Positions 48,850 through 61,320 of a DNA stretch of 64,000 bases are shown piece after piece. The stretch comes from Pyxicephalus adspersus (lineage: Eukaryota; Chordata; Amphibia; Anura; Pyxicephalidae): positions 109,605,416 to 109,669,415 of the forward strand of contig NC_092859.1 of the NCBI RefSeq assembly GCF_032062135.1, in the 5' to 3' direction. Position 1 is the stretch's first letter; every line of letters starts with the position of its first letter. The position numbers were made by a program, and so were the translations under genes. Under the pieces are notes generated by a model that worked only from the letters and a program-made list of their open reading frames with translations, made no database searches and was not told the DNA's origin.

Positions 48850-49867
48850 GTATGTAGTCTTTGGTGGCTCTGGTTTTTATGTACTTTTCTTTTCAAATCT
48901 TTCAGATTTAGTTCTTTTTGCAATCTGTAATTAATAGTAACCAGATATGAGATGTGACCCAGGGCACTAAGCTTAGAAATAGGTAGCAGCTTTTGTTAAT
49001 GACAAGCTAAAGAAAAGGTAAGGTGAATCACAGACATGAGATTCCAATCTTCTGGTCTGATGTAATGTCTACCGGGCACCAGACCAATCAATTTAGTTAT
49101 AAATTATGAAGATCATGAAAATTATGAGAGTGTTGAATGAAAATAAAAAATGATGCCTTCACTTTCATATCTAGATTGTACACGGCTGCACTAATAACTG
49201 ACAAGCACAAACACATTTTTCTCTATTGCCTCAGTTGGCACCAGGTAATTACAGTAAATGGTTGTTTTGCTACTATAAAATGGACTTTCAGTGTGATTTA
49301 ACATTTGTGCTGCAATAGTGTTCCTAATGGCGGAACGTATTGCTCCATTCAAAATGCACAGACGTATGCAGGCTGATGTCAACATATTGTGGTGCTGGGC
49401 CAAAAAGATGTATAGATGGAAAGGAGAGAATATCACTTTAATTTGCTCTGTTTCGAAGGCATGTTTTTGAGTGGATGGGTTTTCCAGCCCACAGGGTCAT
49501 GCAAATATATTTAACAAAGGTCTGATGGCAAAGAGGCAAAGTGTGTTCCAAAAGTTTAAAAGACCACTTCTAAACAAAAAAACTAAAATTCTCCCACAGG
49601 TTCCTCAATCCCACATCTCATAACCCACCCCATGGGGTTGGCATTTTGTTACTTTGTGACAAAAGCTATATTAACCTTAATTAGCTGACTAGGTTCCTTG
49701 CAATGGCGCCTTTGATCACTGGACCCTGCCTCTCCCATTATCCGGACATATTCAGGTCTATTTGAGAGAAGAATTAGCCACATGCATTGAGGCCGCAGGG
49801 CAGACCTAACTAAGGAGTAAACAGATGAAGCATCATATAACTGCAGTTTAGATTTTAGCGGTTAGAT
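48848..49867. other. Non-coding; one octamer ATGCAAAT
   Basis: ATGCAAAT, a POU-factor octamer, occurs at 49499-49506 but without supporting context. Nothing else is recognised. Confidence 0.45.
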
Positions 49868-50229
49868 CAGGGGTTGGCAAACTCCGGCCTTTAGACCAGA
49901 TATGGCCTAGCCGGTAGTTCGTTTCAGCCTAACGCCCCCTGGCCGATCCGGCCCTGGAGCTGCGGGTTGCCGGCCGGATCTGCCAGTGGAGCGTAAGGAA
50001 CTACCGGAGCCCCGATGCCGCCTCCTTGCTGTGGCTCACCTAATTTCCACGGCAAGCCTGATACTTCCGTCGCCACTGAAAGTAGGGCACACTCCCTGAA
50101 GGTAAATTTCACTTCAGGGGGCGTTCCCTGGTGGGGGCGGAGCCATAAGTGCGGGACTCAGAGTTCGGCCTAGTGTGCTCCCACCCACCCCTGAAATGGC
50201 CTAGTGGCCATAAAAGTTTGCCTACCCTG
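49868..50229. mobile_element. hAT-type MITE with perfect 8-bp target duplication
   Basis: The left end 'caggggttggcaaactccgg' and the right end 'aaaagtttgcctaccctg' are inverted repeats. The element is bracketed by identical octamers GGTTAGAT at 49860-49867 and 50230-50237, the hallmark of a hAT insertion. The 362-bp interior is very GC-rich compared with its surroundings and encodes no transposase. The perfect duplication suggests it is among the younger insertions here. Confidence 0.9.
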
Positions 50230-50237
50230 GGTTAGAT

Positions 50238-51954
50238 AGAGAACGATGGGGATGTTTGTTTGAAGATTAGCTTTAAAAAGCTATTTCCATTTTCATATTT
50301 AGAGCGCAAAACAAGATGTTAAATTTGATATCTTTAATTTATAATAAAAACTGACTCATAAATTGAAGTGTAACACTAGTGCTAAATAAAATTAATATAT
50401 TTAAGCAAATGTGTGACAATTTTCAAGAATAAAAATAAATGCTTCATTTGTGTAACATCCTGCATGTACATTCTGATATCTTGCAAAGTGACCTTAGACC
50501 ATAGAAAAGTAGGAAGTTCTAATGAGTGAATAATGTGGTTGCCAGCCTGGCCTTCCCCCTTTCACTGCCATAAGTGAGACAATAGGTGACTATGACAAGC
50601 CAAAGCCAATTCCTCATCATGAGTGCCATGTTTATTAAGTTACTGGTAATCTAAGATATCCTAAATTGTGTGCAGACACCTGGGGAGGCCTACAATAATG
50701 GTATATGTATTAGATATATAACCACAAGTTCACAGTAAAAATTCTATGGTTTATCTTTTAAAGTGGCACAAAGTGCAATGATAAATACCAGAGAACAGTT
50801 TAGTTTATTTACATCTTTGGCAATTAGAACAGTGAAAAAAAATCTTATTGATCATTATGGCAAACAAACCTTGCACATTAAATTCTAATATTCTTATTCA
50901 GTTATCCTACTAAGCAGGTAGAGATAACTTTATACATGTGTGTTTTATATGTTTTGGGACCATATCTGTCTCCTGCATGCTGTTTAAAATTAGACAACCT
51001 AATTACTTGAAATATGTGTTCCTTCAGGAAGTACAAAACAAGAAAATGCTTCTCCATTAGTAGTACAGGAAGCATGACTCATGAAGCAAATATGTTTGTC
51101 TGAAATTTTTAGATTCCTTTATATTGAATGTAGAATTACCAAAGAAGTAAAACTGTTTCAAAAGAAAGTACAATGTTATTTTTTATATGATAGTTTTTCT
51201 TATCCTTTGTTAATCTGGTCATGAATAAGCAAATGTTATCATTCAGTGCTTCTTGATTTCAGTTTCTATAACCTAGATCTGCAGCAGAATTGAGGGAAAA
51301 GAACACTTTGAATATCTCTGGTTTATGTATATTCTTTTATATCAAAAAGTACTTTTAGGTTTTTGCAATGACCATATTATGTTCCATTGTCAATAGAAAA
51401 AAAACTTTCACTGTTTGTGTGCAATGTTCATTTATTGGCCAGGGAGTCAGTGCCTGTTCTGATTTTACCCTGGCTGGAGGAGATGGGGCAGATTTTTTTA
51501 TCATCTTTCATTTTTGGTAAGAGATCAACCCATCTATAGACATGCTATGAAAAAATGTCACCACAGATGATCAGAGCATCATACAAAACATCTCTAGGTT
51601 GAAAAAGTTTTATGAAACTTTGATTTTCATTCCTTTTTTATGGAAGGCACTAGTACACTACTAATGTGTGTTTCAAAATCCAAAACTAGTAGGAATTTAC
51701 CCATCCTTTTTTCAAACTTTTGAGAACGAGAAGGATTGAATTCTAAACCTAATGGACACAGTAAGCATGCATAGCTTAACTGCAATGTATAGAATTACTA
51801 AATGTCAAGTGCCTGTAACAAAATGCTTTTATTTGCATTGTAAAACAGCTGGGGCCTATGTTACATACAGCCTTCAGGACCAGTAAACCTTAAATACTAG
51901 TTGTCTAGCATGACAGAGCCATATAACATTCACACAGCAAGACCAAACTTCCAT

Positions 51955-51999
<45 letters not shown>

Positions 52000-53422
52000 A
52001 AAATCTTCCAAATAAGACACCTCTAAACCTTTCCTTTTTTTATAAAATAAAAAAAAAACAATTTGTAGATTGATATGCTGTTAAATTGATTTAAATTGCT
52101 TTTAAGCATAAAATGCAGAATTAAAAATACAAATTTAAAAGACAGGCAACATATTCATTATTACATCATTTAATGTATTATTTTAATGGAAGCATTTCAA
52201 GTACATTAATTTGACTGCATATCAACCCGCCACAGCAAGACAAGGATCCAGTGAACCACGCTAACATGCTCATAAAGAAATTGCTGATAGGAGAGCAGAG
52301 TGACAGAGAGGGGAGTTTATCAGTCTTCTGCTTCACATTTTAATTGGATAAAAATATGTTTTTTCATTTATTAGCCACATCATTTTGTCATATATAGATC
52401 ATTTTCTGTATGCCTATTAAGCCTTCTTTCAGCAGCTGATCATTGTTATACCAGTTTGTTTATTTCCTATTCATTAACATCAAGTTTTATTAGTTTATGA
52501 GTTTATATTGTTGATTGAGTAATTGTATTGCCCAACATATATATGCATACTCAGCTGATGCTTATAAACATGTATATAAACCAACACTAAAATTTTGTCA
52601 TCTGCAGCCAATGAAATTCTATGATGAAATATTGCTACTACCCTTTGTATTGTAATTTTCTAGGCCATGGAACAATTTTGTTTAACATTGAAACTGTTAA
52701 ATGAAATATTAACATTATGTCTCCTGCCGAAAAATATAAAAGTTTCAAAGAGCCAGATATACATTAGTGGTCTAGACATCCCTCCTACACAAGTTTTAGT
52801 TGCATTAGTCTATTAGGAGTGTATGAATGGAAAGCAAACATCCAATTAAGAATTTGTGCTCCGTTTCTCTCAGTGCTTAGGTGTCACTGGCAAGTTATGC
52901 CTCTTAAAATTTCCCATGGCTCCCATACAAGCAAAAAGTATCAGCTATTTTATATAAATCCAACATAGGCTTCTTCTAAACAAACGTACTGTAATTCTCA
53001 GGTTACTGAAGCATGAAAATTGGTTAATATGTATACAAACACGTGCTTGGATCTCTGACATCATTTTCAGACTAGCAAATATTAGACAGTCATACTCATT
53101 TTCAATTTGCCAAATATTTTTGTGTTTTTTTTTCTTGTACTGCACAATACATCTTTGTCAGGTTACATTGGTTAAACATACATTGGGGAAATTGATACAA
53201 GGGGAAGGAAATATAAACTTTGAAGTCATGTGACACACCTCTTCTCCAATCACAGAGTATTTTCTGCAATATTAAGCACAAAGTACTTTGCAACACTCTG
53301 CAGAGGCTGCAAAAATTATGTACTCATCTAAATATGAACTTTGCAGCACTTGTCAGCTTGAAAGATACTACATCTAGCAGCACTATTACTGTAAATAATA
53401 ATTACATAGGTATGTATTTATT
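50238..53422. other. Non-coding; TA microsatellite and scattered motif-rich stretches
   Basis: The stretches 50960-51300 and 52780-52900 are of higher complexity and contain sites such as TGACTCA (51075-51081) and 'ccaattaagaattt' (52841). They might be regulatory, but nothing confirms this. No gene is recognised. Confidence 0.4.
51958..51997 (+). repeat. (TA)n microsatellite
   Basis: There are twenty AT units without interruption. Confidence 0.9.
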
Positions 53423-53572
53423 TCAACCCATTTTATAAGATCTGGTCCAGGATTGAATCCTTTGCTAACATGACTTTTAAGAAATCCATTCCAGGTTTGC
53501 TGGATCACTCAGCTCCACTTATAAAAAAAGTGTATCTTTTCCCGTCTTGGAGAGCTTTAATAAATCAGGCTC
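53423..53572. mobile_element. Family B palindromic MITE, copy 3 (left end missing)
   Basis: The copy enters at 'agatctggtccaggattgaa' and carries 'gaaatccattccaggtttgc', 'tggatcactcagctccactt' and the right end 'gagctttaataaatcaggct'. The left arm is absent. Confidence 0.75.
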
Positions 53573-54200
53573 ATTACGTAAATTAACTCCATGCTATATA
53601 ACAAATCCTGTATAAATGTAAAACATGCAATACTACTGTTACCATAGGCTGAGGATGCAGCAAATGCTGCTAATGCCCTGGCAGGGAAATATAATTTCTG
53701 GTTAAAGTAGCTCCCAGGCAGTATGTGTAAAAATTACTGAGATTTTTTTTTTCTTTATGGTCATTTTATGTGAATTTTTAAACATTTTTTTGTTGTTTAC
53801 AACCAGAATTCTGCATGGGAATTGAAAGGGAATGAGTTCAAAAATTGTCTTTTGCAGGTATGTGCAGTCTTATTAAACCATGACACCCTTAGGATATATG
53901 CACATTGTAGTGCTTTATCTTCTTTCTCTTCCCTAACATTTGCACAGTAACCCTTTCATAAAGAACAACAGTTCTCTGTGGGAAAAAAAGCATGTCTCCT
54001 ACCCCCACTGCTATTGATTGAAATAGAAATCACTGATGTATCAGGGAAAGGTACATTATACCCCTACCCCTCCTTCCTCTTCCTCATAAGCAGGAGTGGG
54101 AGATTTGTTCCAAAATGTTTTGAACATTAGGAAAGATCAAGGTGCTCTATTTAGATATTATGCCATTTACAGATTACTTTGTGAATGGAAAAACAGCAAA

Positions 54201-54412
54201 GGCCTGATTTATTAAAGCTCTCCAAGTCTGAAGAGGATACAATTTCATCAGTGAATCTGGGTGATCCAGCAAACCTGTAATAGATCAGGTCCATGATTGA
54301 AAACATTTGCTAACAAATTACGAAAAGTCATTCCAGGTTTTCTGGATTATCCACGTTAACTGATGAAAATGTATCCTCTCCAGCCTTGGAGAGTTTAAAT
54401 AAATCAGGCCCA
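54201..54412. mobile_element. Family B palindromic MITE, copy 4 (best preserved)
   Basis: The left end 'ggcctgatttattaaagctc' and the right end 'gtttaaataaatcaggcc' are near-perfect inverted repeats. The second-level arms 'aatctgggtgatccagcaaa' and 'ttctggattatccacgtt' are also inverted. The whole 212 bp can fold into one imperfect hairpin with 'gattgaaaacatttgctaac' near the apex. There is no coding capacity. Confidence 0.85.
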
Positions 54413-54899
54413 ATGTGTTTTAACTCATTTTAAATCCATGTCAGCAGCTCATTGTTTTTTAAAAAAATGATGTGTGTTGCTATGTACAGCCATAACTAAT
54501 AGAAGTCTACTTTCAGAGTTGATTAAGGTCCAATCTCTACTTACTTTATTCTTTATAGGGAACCACAAGAGGGGATCATTCTCCTCCTGAAGCTTCAGAA
54601 GCTTCTTTGACTCTAGAGGTATGTAAAGATATTCATACAACTTAGAATGAACTTGGGATGGAACTCATAAGTTCAATAGTTGGGCCTTCAAGTTCTTGGC
54701 TACTCTACGTGGCTGAATAAAAGTTATATTATGGGCAATGTTTCTTTGTTTTTTTTTTCCTAAAATGCTGGCAATCAATTATATAACTAAAGATATCAAA
54801 TGCCAAGAAGGCAAATATGTTTAAGAGTGTAAGAACTAGGTTGTCTGTTTTTCAGCCCATTGAGCTCTTGTACCTTACATTTGCAGATTCTTGAGGAGC

Positions 54900-54905
<6 letters not shown>

Positions 54906-54955
<50 letters not shown>
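54906..54955 (+). repeat. (TA)n microsatellite
   Basis: Twenty-five TA units lie directly against the left edge of the next family B MITE. Confidence 0.9.
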
Positions 54956-54956
<1 letters not shown>

Positions 54957-54957
<1 letters not shown>

Positions 54958-55154
54958 AAGAATAAAGATCTCCAAGACTAGAGAAAATCGACCATCATGG
55001 GGGAACCAGCAAACATGATCTGATCTGATCTGATCCAGGACTAAAAACATTTGAGAAATCATAGCAAAAGAAATCCATTTCAAGTTTCCTGTATCACCAA
55101 GGTTCATGACAGTCTATCCTCTCCAGTCTTGGAGTGCTTTAATTCATCAGACTC
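54957..55154. mobile_element. Family B palindromic MITE, copy 5 (diverged)
   Basis: The landmarks 'gatctccaagactagagaaa', 'gatccaggactaaaaacatt', 'gaaatccatttcaagtttcc' and 'ctatcctctccagtcttgg' follow the family order. A local GATCT pentamer run at 55016-55036 has expanded at the 'gatctggtcc' site. Confidence 0.7.
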
Positions 55155-58052
55155 ACTGTGTCACAGCTGCAGACATAAAGGCCATGCCCTTCATTCCCAT
55201 ATTGAAAAAGGAGATAGTTTTAAAGGATTGGCAATTCTCCAGTGAATTGGGACACCACCCAATGCATGTTTGTAGGGAGACATTGGCAGGGTGGTGTTTG
55301 CATGGAAACTGAAGGAAGATGCTCCTTGCATTTCATTACCAGTTCACTGAATGTTTTTAGTAGTAGACTAGAATCCGTGGTACAAAGATTTTCACATTCC
55401 ATTTTTTTATTGGAGTTCATGCTTTTAGTAATGTGATTTTTAATTTTCAATATGCAGTTTTAACAAACCAATTCATGCTTTGTTTACCTAGAAGGATGTC
55501 ATGCTTTTGGTTCATAGTCATCCTAAGAGAGAGTTGTCGCAAGGATGTCCAAGGGATTTTCATAAAACCTGGTTCCTACACTACAGCATCAGCTTTGAAG
55601 CATGGGTCAGAAACGTCCTCCTTTTGTCTAGTGCTTTGCATAGCTAGGTTAATTGCTCTTGAAATAAACTGTGAGTTACTGAATGCAGATTCCCCTAATA
55701 CTAATTGATAGTCATTACTCAGTCTGTTTGAAATGAATTGGTATTCCCACATCAGCTTCAAGCAAGCAGGTGTCCAAGCCACAAAATGAACACTCACAAT
55801 TGACACTAATTGGCAAGTTAGGAAACCGTCTCAGAGGAAAGTCGAAAAATAGCTTTGCAGTTATCCCCAGTGGAAGTATTTGCAAAGTCAAAATCAGCGG
55901 CACAGAGAAACCATCATATGTAAGGCCAAGCCACATCCATCAGCTGTACAGAATAACCACTTCCATCAGGATGAACTAATTATACAAAGTGGTTTCCTAG
56001 CCCTTTGTTATTTTTTTACATTTTTTAGATATCATTGGACTTCAGCACCCTAATATTGTTCTCCAACAGGGTTCCAATAAAAAAGACAATTTGACCTTTC
56101 TGAGAACCTCTTATGTGTTATAAGGGACAGTACAGGGTTAAATCCTAGAGCCATCCTGCAGCAAGAAATAATAGTGACTGTCCACAAGTGTCACACACAA
56201 CAAACAAAGGGAAATGTTGGCTTTAATTGCCCAGGCTGGAAGTAGGAAGAATCCTATGTTTTTATTATGCATTATAAATGATCAACAGTCTATTCAAAAT
56301 TGTTTTATTATTGTGTAGGCATAAGCATGCAGTGTTCACCCACTTTTACTATTTTGCTGGCAGGCTGGCATTATTTTTGTCTTTCTATATAATGACTATA
56401 ACAGGTCTTTTCTCCAAACATGCTTAGATTACATGAGAACCTATATAAAGTCCAATCCACATACTTTTCTCTGCATATCAATGTGTGGTTTGTGCTTTTG
56501 TTCTATTGACCCTAAAGCAGATGTCCATAGTTAAGGTGCTTCTGGGAAGAAGTATCACAATGTACAGTCCCACCATTAAAACGTTGTTCAGATAAAGAAG
56601 GGAACAGATGGCACAGAGAAATGGGGATCCTAGTTCCATGGTGAGGGTACTTGGCAGTGCAAAGAACGCTGAACATCTATCTCTCTTTCTCTAATAATTA
56701 GTGCTTAAGGACAGTACAGACTTTTGTACAAAGTTAAACCTTTGTGTTAGTTAATTTTACATACTTAAAATAAAAATATTTTATTAGTAAGAAAAGCAAC
56801 ATACCTTGAGTTTATTTGATTTAAACAAATGTTGCATGATAATATTAGGAACATAAATATGTTCTATATAAACTTAAATGTGTTTATCCTATCCCAGTGT
56901 CAGATGGATGTTGACGGTTACTATAAGTCATTCTCAGAAAAACAGTCAATTGGACAGGTTGGTTTTTCAAGGAAGTCTGCACATGTGCACACAACATGAC
57001 TACACACTCTGCACATTTGTATGTGAATAAACCATGCATTCAAACAATCATTGTGGTCACATCATGAAGAGACATCCAGCTGCAATCCTGATGCATGAAG
57101 TTGCAATATCATTAAGTAAATAATAAAAATGTCACCTAATATGTATGACAATGTTTAATTCATCACAGACAAAAAATTTTCAGGTGTTTAAAGGTCCCTG
57201 TCCCTGTTTTCTTCTGGATGCCCCCAGCTGTGTTGGTAAACATTTTTGTTTTTACTTACCGTTTTCAGGCTGACATCAATGGCAACAACAGGAATTAAAT
57301 TAAACAAAATCCCCTATTAGACACAAATATCAGGATTGTTAAGCATATCCTGCACCTTTCAAAATGAAAAAAGCTTTGAATTTAGGTGTACTTTAGTCCT
57401 TATGGTTCCAGTGCTGTTTTAAAATGGCACCCAGTCTAAACCATTTCCATGGGTCTTGACTGGCATTAGCACTAGAAATGCCAGCTCTCAATGACAGCAG
57501 TGCTCCAGTTCTAAGCTCAGGACCTGATTAGTTCCAAAACTAGAACTGTGGTGATTCAATTTAGCTCCACTTTAGTCAAAAATTAAAAAAAAATATTTAA
57601 AAAAAAAATCAAAATAAAATAAATGCAGCTTTTGACACAATACCCACTTTTAAGTTCAACTAAACCATCAAAATAAAAAAACTGCAATCAGGTCCTTTAT
57701 TTTTATTTATTTTTATCTGCCTGATCTCTTGATCACCTACCTGAATGTTTTTTTTTCTCTCACCTGCCACCATCTACACCCACTCTCCTTCAGGGTGTTG
57801 TAACTTTGACCACATCAACAGGTCTGTGTGTCAGAACTTTAACCAGGTCAGGATGACATAACTCCCATGCATGCAGGGGATAAATAAGGGCAAACATTCT
57901 GGTTAAAAAGTGGCATTGAAGGCATTGGGGGCAATATGGTAACTTGTAAGACTCCACAGATTGTGTGTTTGAGATACTAAATTGTACAACGTTTGGAATA
58001 CGGTACATTATGAATTATAGATCTGAGATCTGTTTGGCTGCTCTGGTTAATA
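55155..58052. other. Non-coding; one medium-complexity stretch with opposing frames
   Basis: At 55170-55980 several frames of 64-91 codons overlap on both strands and the base composition is closer to coding than elsewhere. None shows a domain. An old retroelement fragment is possible. 'tttttacttaccgttttcag' at 57248 is a donor-like edge on the minus strand. A-rich low complexity lies at 57585-57625. Confidence 0.35.
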
Positions 58053-58615
58053 GGGATGAGCGAGTGAGAATATAAAGTTCAATCTCGCTGCGAATAAGGC
58101 CTTTCTCCCTTCCCGAAAATATAAGCGAAAACGGCCTTCTGATTTGCCGAGAAGTCGAGCGCTCACCGAACAGAAGGATTTCCAGGGCTGCATTATGCAG
58201 CCGTGGAAATCCTCTGGGATCCCCGGGCACTAGAGGTAATTAACCTCTAGTGCCCCGGGGGTCGCACACTCTTCCACAGGTGCAATCATTGAGAAGATGC
58301 CCAGCACAGGAGAACCTCCTGACATTATAATTTAAGTATCTCTTATAAATGATACATATGTATCTGTAACAAATGTATTATTTGTAAGAGATACTTATAT
58401 TACAATGTCAGGAGGTTCTCCTTTGCCGAGCATCTTCTCAATGATTGCAGCTGTGGCTGCATTCATTGAGAAGAATGTGCGATCCCCAGGGCACTAGAGG
58501 GATCACAAACAGGGGAATCGTCCTGTTTCAATTACCTCTTCTGATGGTTTAGCAAAATCGGTTCGCTGAAATTTCGCGGAACCATTGGAAGTTGGAGGAA
58601 ATTTTCTCTAATCCC
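58053..58615. mobile_element. Family C TIR element, copy 2, containing a long hairpin
   Basis: The termini GGGATGAGCG and TCTAATCCC are flanked by TA on both sides. The interior holds a palindrome at 58221-58260 ('ccccgggcactagaggt' against 'acctctagtgccccgggg') and a separate hairpin with 77-bp arms. The part '...gaaatttcgcggaaccattgg' near the right end resembles the left part of copy 1 ('gaaatttcgacaaatcg', 'cgaaaccatcgaaag'), so the two copies are rearranged relative to each other. Confidence 0.75.
58281..58449. repeat. Long inverted repeat: 77-bp arms, 15-bp loop
   Basis: The left arm 58281-58357 and the right arm 58373-58449 pair over 77 positions with 7 mismatches and no gaps (about 91%). 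The loop is 58358-58372. Each arm contains 'ggagaacctcctgacatt' and 'taagtatctctta'. If transcribed, it would give a long near-perfect double-stranded RNA stem. Confidence 0.9.
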
Positions 58616-61191
58616 TAGTGGTTACCTTTATTGGTACAATCCCTGCTCTTGGTACTACTTTACTGAATTCGACTATAGGTCAGGTCTTGTAGACTATAAA
58701 ACAATTTCCTGATTGTGATTTGGTCACAAATCTGGTCACATTACTCAACAAGAAACCAAAGAGATTTACTTTTCTGTCTTTCTTGCCAACTGTATAAGAT
58801 TAGAAACTGGATATTCGTGTTGGTTACTATGGGCAAAAAAGCAGTTTGACACTACTTTTCCATCAGACACAATTAAATAATATGCTGTGGTTATGGGAAC
58901 AATCTTCCTGCATCATATATTCATAGAGCTGCACACTGGCACAATTATATTACAATGCATTGTCAGCATAAATGTAAGGTGTGTATATATATAAATATAT
59001 ATAATAAGGTCACTTGCTAACTGTATAGGAAATAAGCTGATTATACAAATCCAGATTTGAAAAAAAAAAAGTACTTTTATGCCTTGGGTGGCATAAATGT
59101 CTCTCACAGGATAACTTACTTTATCAGGTACATTACATTAAAAGCATTAGCAAAAAAGTCTTTAATCCCAGGTACTTGTCGGCAGACATGGGGGAGACAT
59201 CACAAGAGACATCATACTGTTTTAAGACTTCCAGTCACAACAAAACATTGCTGCACTATGTACCATGTAAACATGCTGCATCGGTAAGCAACATCAAGGA
59301 TAAGGTAAAATAAACATGTGCATAGATGTATTGTTGTGTTCACTACCTAGGTGAAGACAGTTATTATTGCCTGTTACAATAACAATAGCTAATATACTGC
59401 TATATAGATATTTAAAGATAGAGAACCCCCTTTGATTTTCAAATGTGCTAGCTAAAGTTGCAGTCCTGTCAAAACCCCTAAATAATAGAATAAAAAGCCT
59501 GTCAATACTTTGCAAGCAAAATGTACATTTTGCCTATAGAAACCAAATTCCTTTATGTTTCCAGAGTAAAATATTTGACATTTGACTTCTGCTATGGGCA
59601 ATAATACTTCTTACCACTACTTCTGAAAATAAGCAATACAACAATTTGTGTGTCAACTGTGACTTAACTTATAACTAAGAGCAATGTCAAGACTTTTGGT
59701 AGTTAGAAACATTGAATATTTATTAATTCAGATTTATATATAATTGAATAAAGTGGACATAATACTAAAAATCACTGTACACGTGAATCTAAAGGGCAAA
59801 GCCCGCATTACCAAATGTAATTGGTATGCCATACTTTTGCAATCAGATTTTTAGGCAGCAAAGCACATTTTTATTAATACTGAATAAAACAGTTTTTTAC
59901 CTTGAGCCTAGGATAATATAATTTATCTATACCTTCCAGAGCATTTGGGATTTTTCATATTCTAAAGGTAACCAAATACCTATCAATATCATCATTCGAT
60001 CCATCACTTGATGCAACTAAATTGTTAAAACTGAAAAATATCATCGGTCCCATATATCGGTTCCTTTAAACTCACCCCAAACCATGGTAGCAGTAAGCCT
60101 GAACCTCATTCTTACTAAGATGTGTCCTATGAGCAATGTTTTTGACCTTTTTTCCCCACATTTTTATGAAACGTGTTTAAGCATTGAGGAGAAAAAATTT
60201 TCAATCGACAAGCAGGTTTATCCACCAATAACTATACATATGTGAACGTAAAATTATTTTTATGCTTCAAAAAATTGTAAAATTCAGCATTTAGAGCAGC
60301 CACTATAAATTCATATGTTGCCATTAATTAAGGTTTTACCATGCAGTATTTGATTTTATCTGCCACAAATAGTTTCATACAAAGATCTATTTATACCTAT
60401 ATTTATATTCTCCGCAATTTATTATTTTGCCATAGATCAGTGTGAGTGTGTATATTATAACGGGTTTCATTTTCTGATCACAAAGGTCTAGGCCTTGGGC
60501 ATCCATTACATACAGAACTTTACCTTCATAACTTCACATAGCTGTCTAGTAAGGTTTAGTAACATGCTTGTCTGAACAAGCGCAGTAGGACCTCTCAGAA
60601 ATTATGCTAGTTGAGCATACCATGAAAGCTTTGCAGGAACACTGAGCATTCCCTATTAACTGTATACCAATGCATTATGAAAAGAACTGTCCCTGATGGC
60701 TAATGTAGCTCTCGCTCAATAGCATTCCTTAATATGGTCTAACACACCTTTCCAATGCCAGAGGGGACAGCCTTAAAGTGGCAATAATTACAGGCTGGTG
60801 AGTGTATATAATAAGTAAAATGATACTTATTGACCTAATGGAAATTCTTTCAGGTTTGTAAAGTAGTCCCTCCGCCCCCATACAGTATCTAAACCATTTT
60901 ATTTTAATTCTTATGTAAAAACAATCTTTTTCTTATTAACCTTGTCTGATATCTTAATGCCAGTTTCTATAGCTTCCTCCACGTTGCATCTTCACTGGTT
61001 GGCTTCTTTCTGATTCTCTGTGGGAGCCCACTAACAAGACCCGTGGCAGATTACATGTACACTTTACCAACTGGTGATATAGCCCTCCCGGGATGTAGAA
61101 ATAAAGCACTGCCAGCATCACCAGAGGAAAACCAAGGAATGCGTTTTTATGTATTTTACTGGTAACTTAAGGAAACATACATTGATCTCTT
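58616..61191. other. Non-coding, nothing recognised
   Basis: The stretch is AT-rich with only short chance frames. A short TA-rich tract lies at 58983-59005. Confidence 0.5.
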
Positions 61192-61320
61192 GGATTGTAA
61201 GCTCTTTCAGACAGGGTCCTCTCCTTCTCCTCTGTCACTGTATATGTCTGGCGTTTGTTAGCCCTATTTATTGTACAGCGCTGAGTAATATGTTGGCGCT
61301 ATATAAATACTGTTTAATTT
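61192..61320 (+). repeat. SINE-type 3' tail element (cleanest copy)
   Basis: The segment runs from 'ggattgtaagctctttcaga' through 'cagggtcctctccttctcct', 'tgtacagcgctgagtaatat' and 'gttggcgctatataaatact' to 'gtttaatt'. It lacks the tRNA-like head and the core of the full SINEs but shares their last 45 bases. Confidence 0.8.

Noticed and set aside
49924..50112. 62-codon minus-strand frame
   Set aside because: It is inside the GC-rich hAT MITE with perfect target duplication.
55433..55979. Overlapping frames of 69-91 codons as a retroelement protein
   Set aside because: The composition is suggestive but no reverse transcriptase, integrase, capsid or other motif can be identified.
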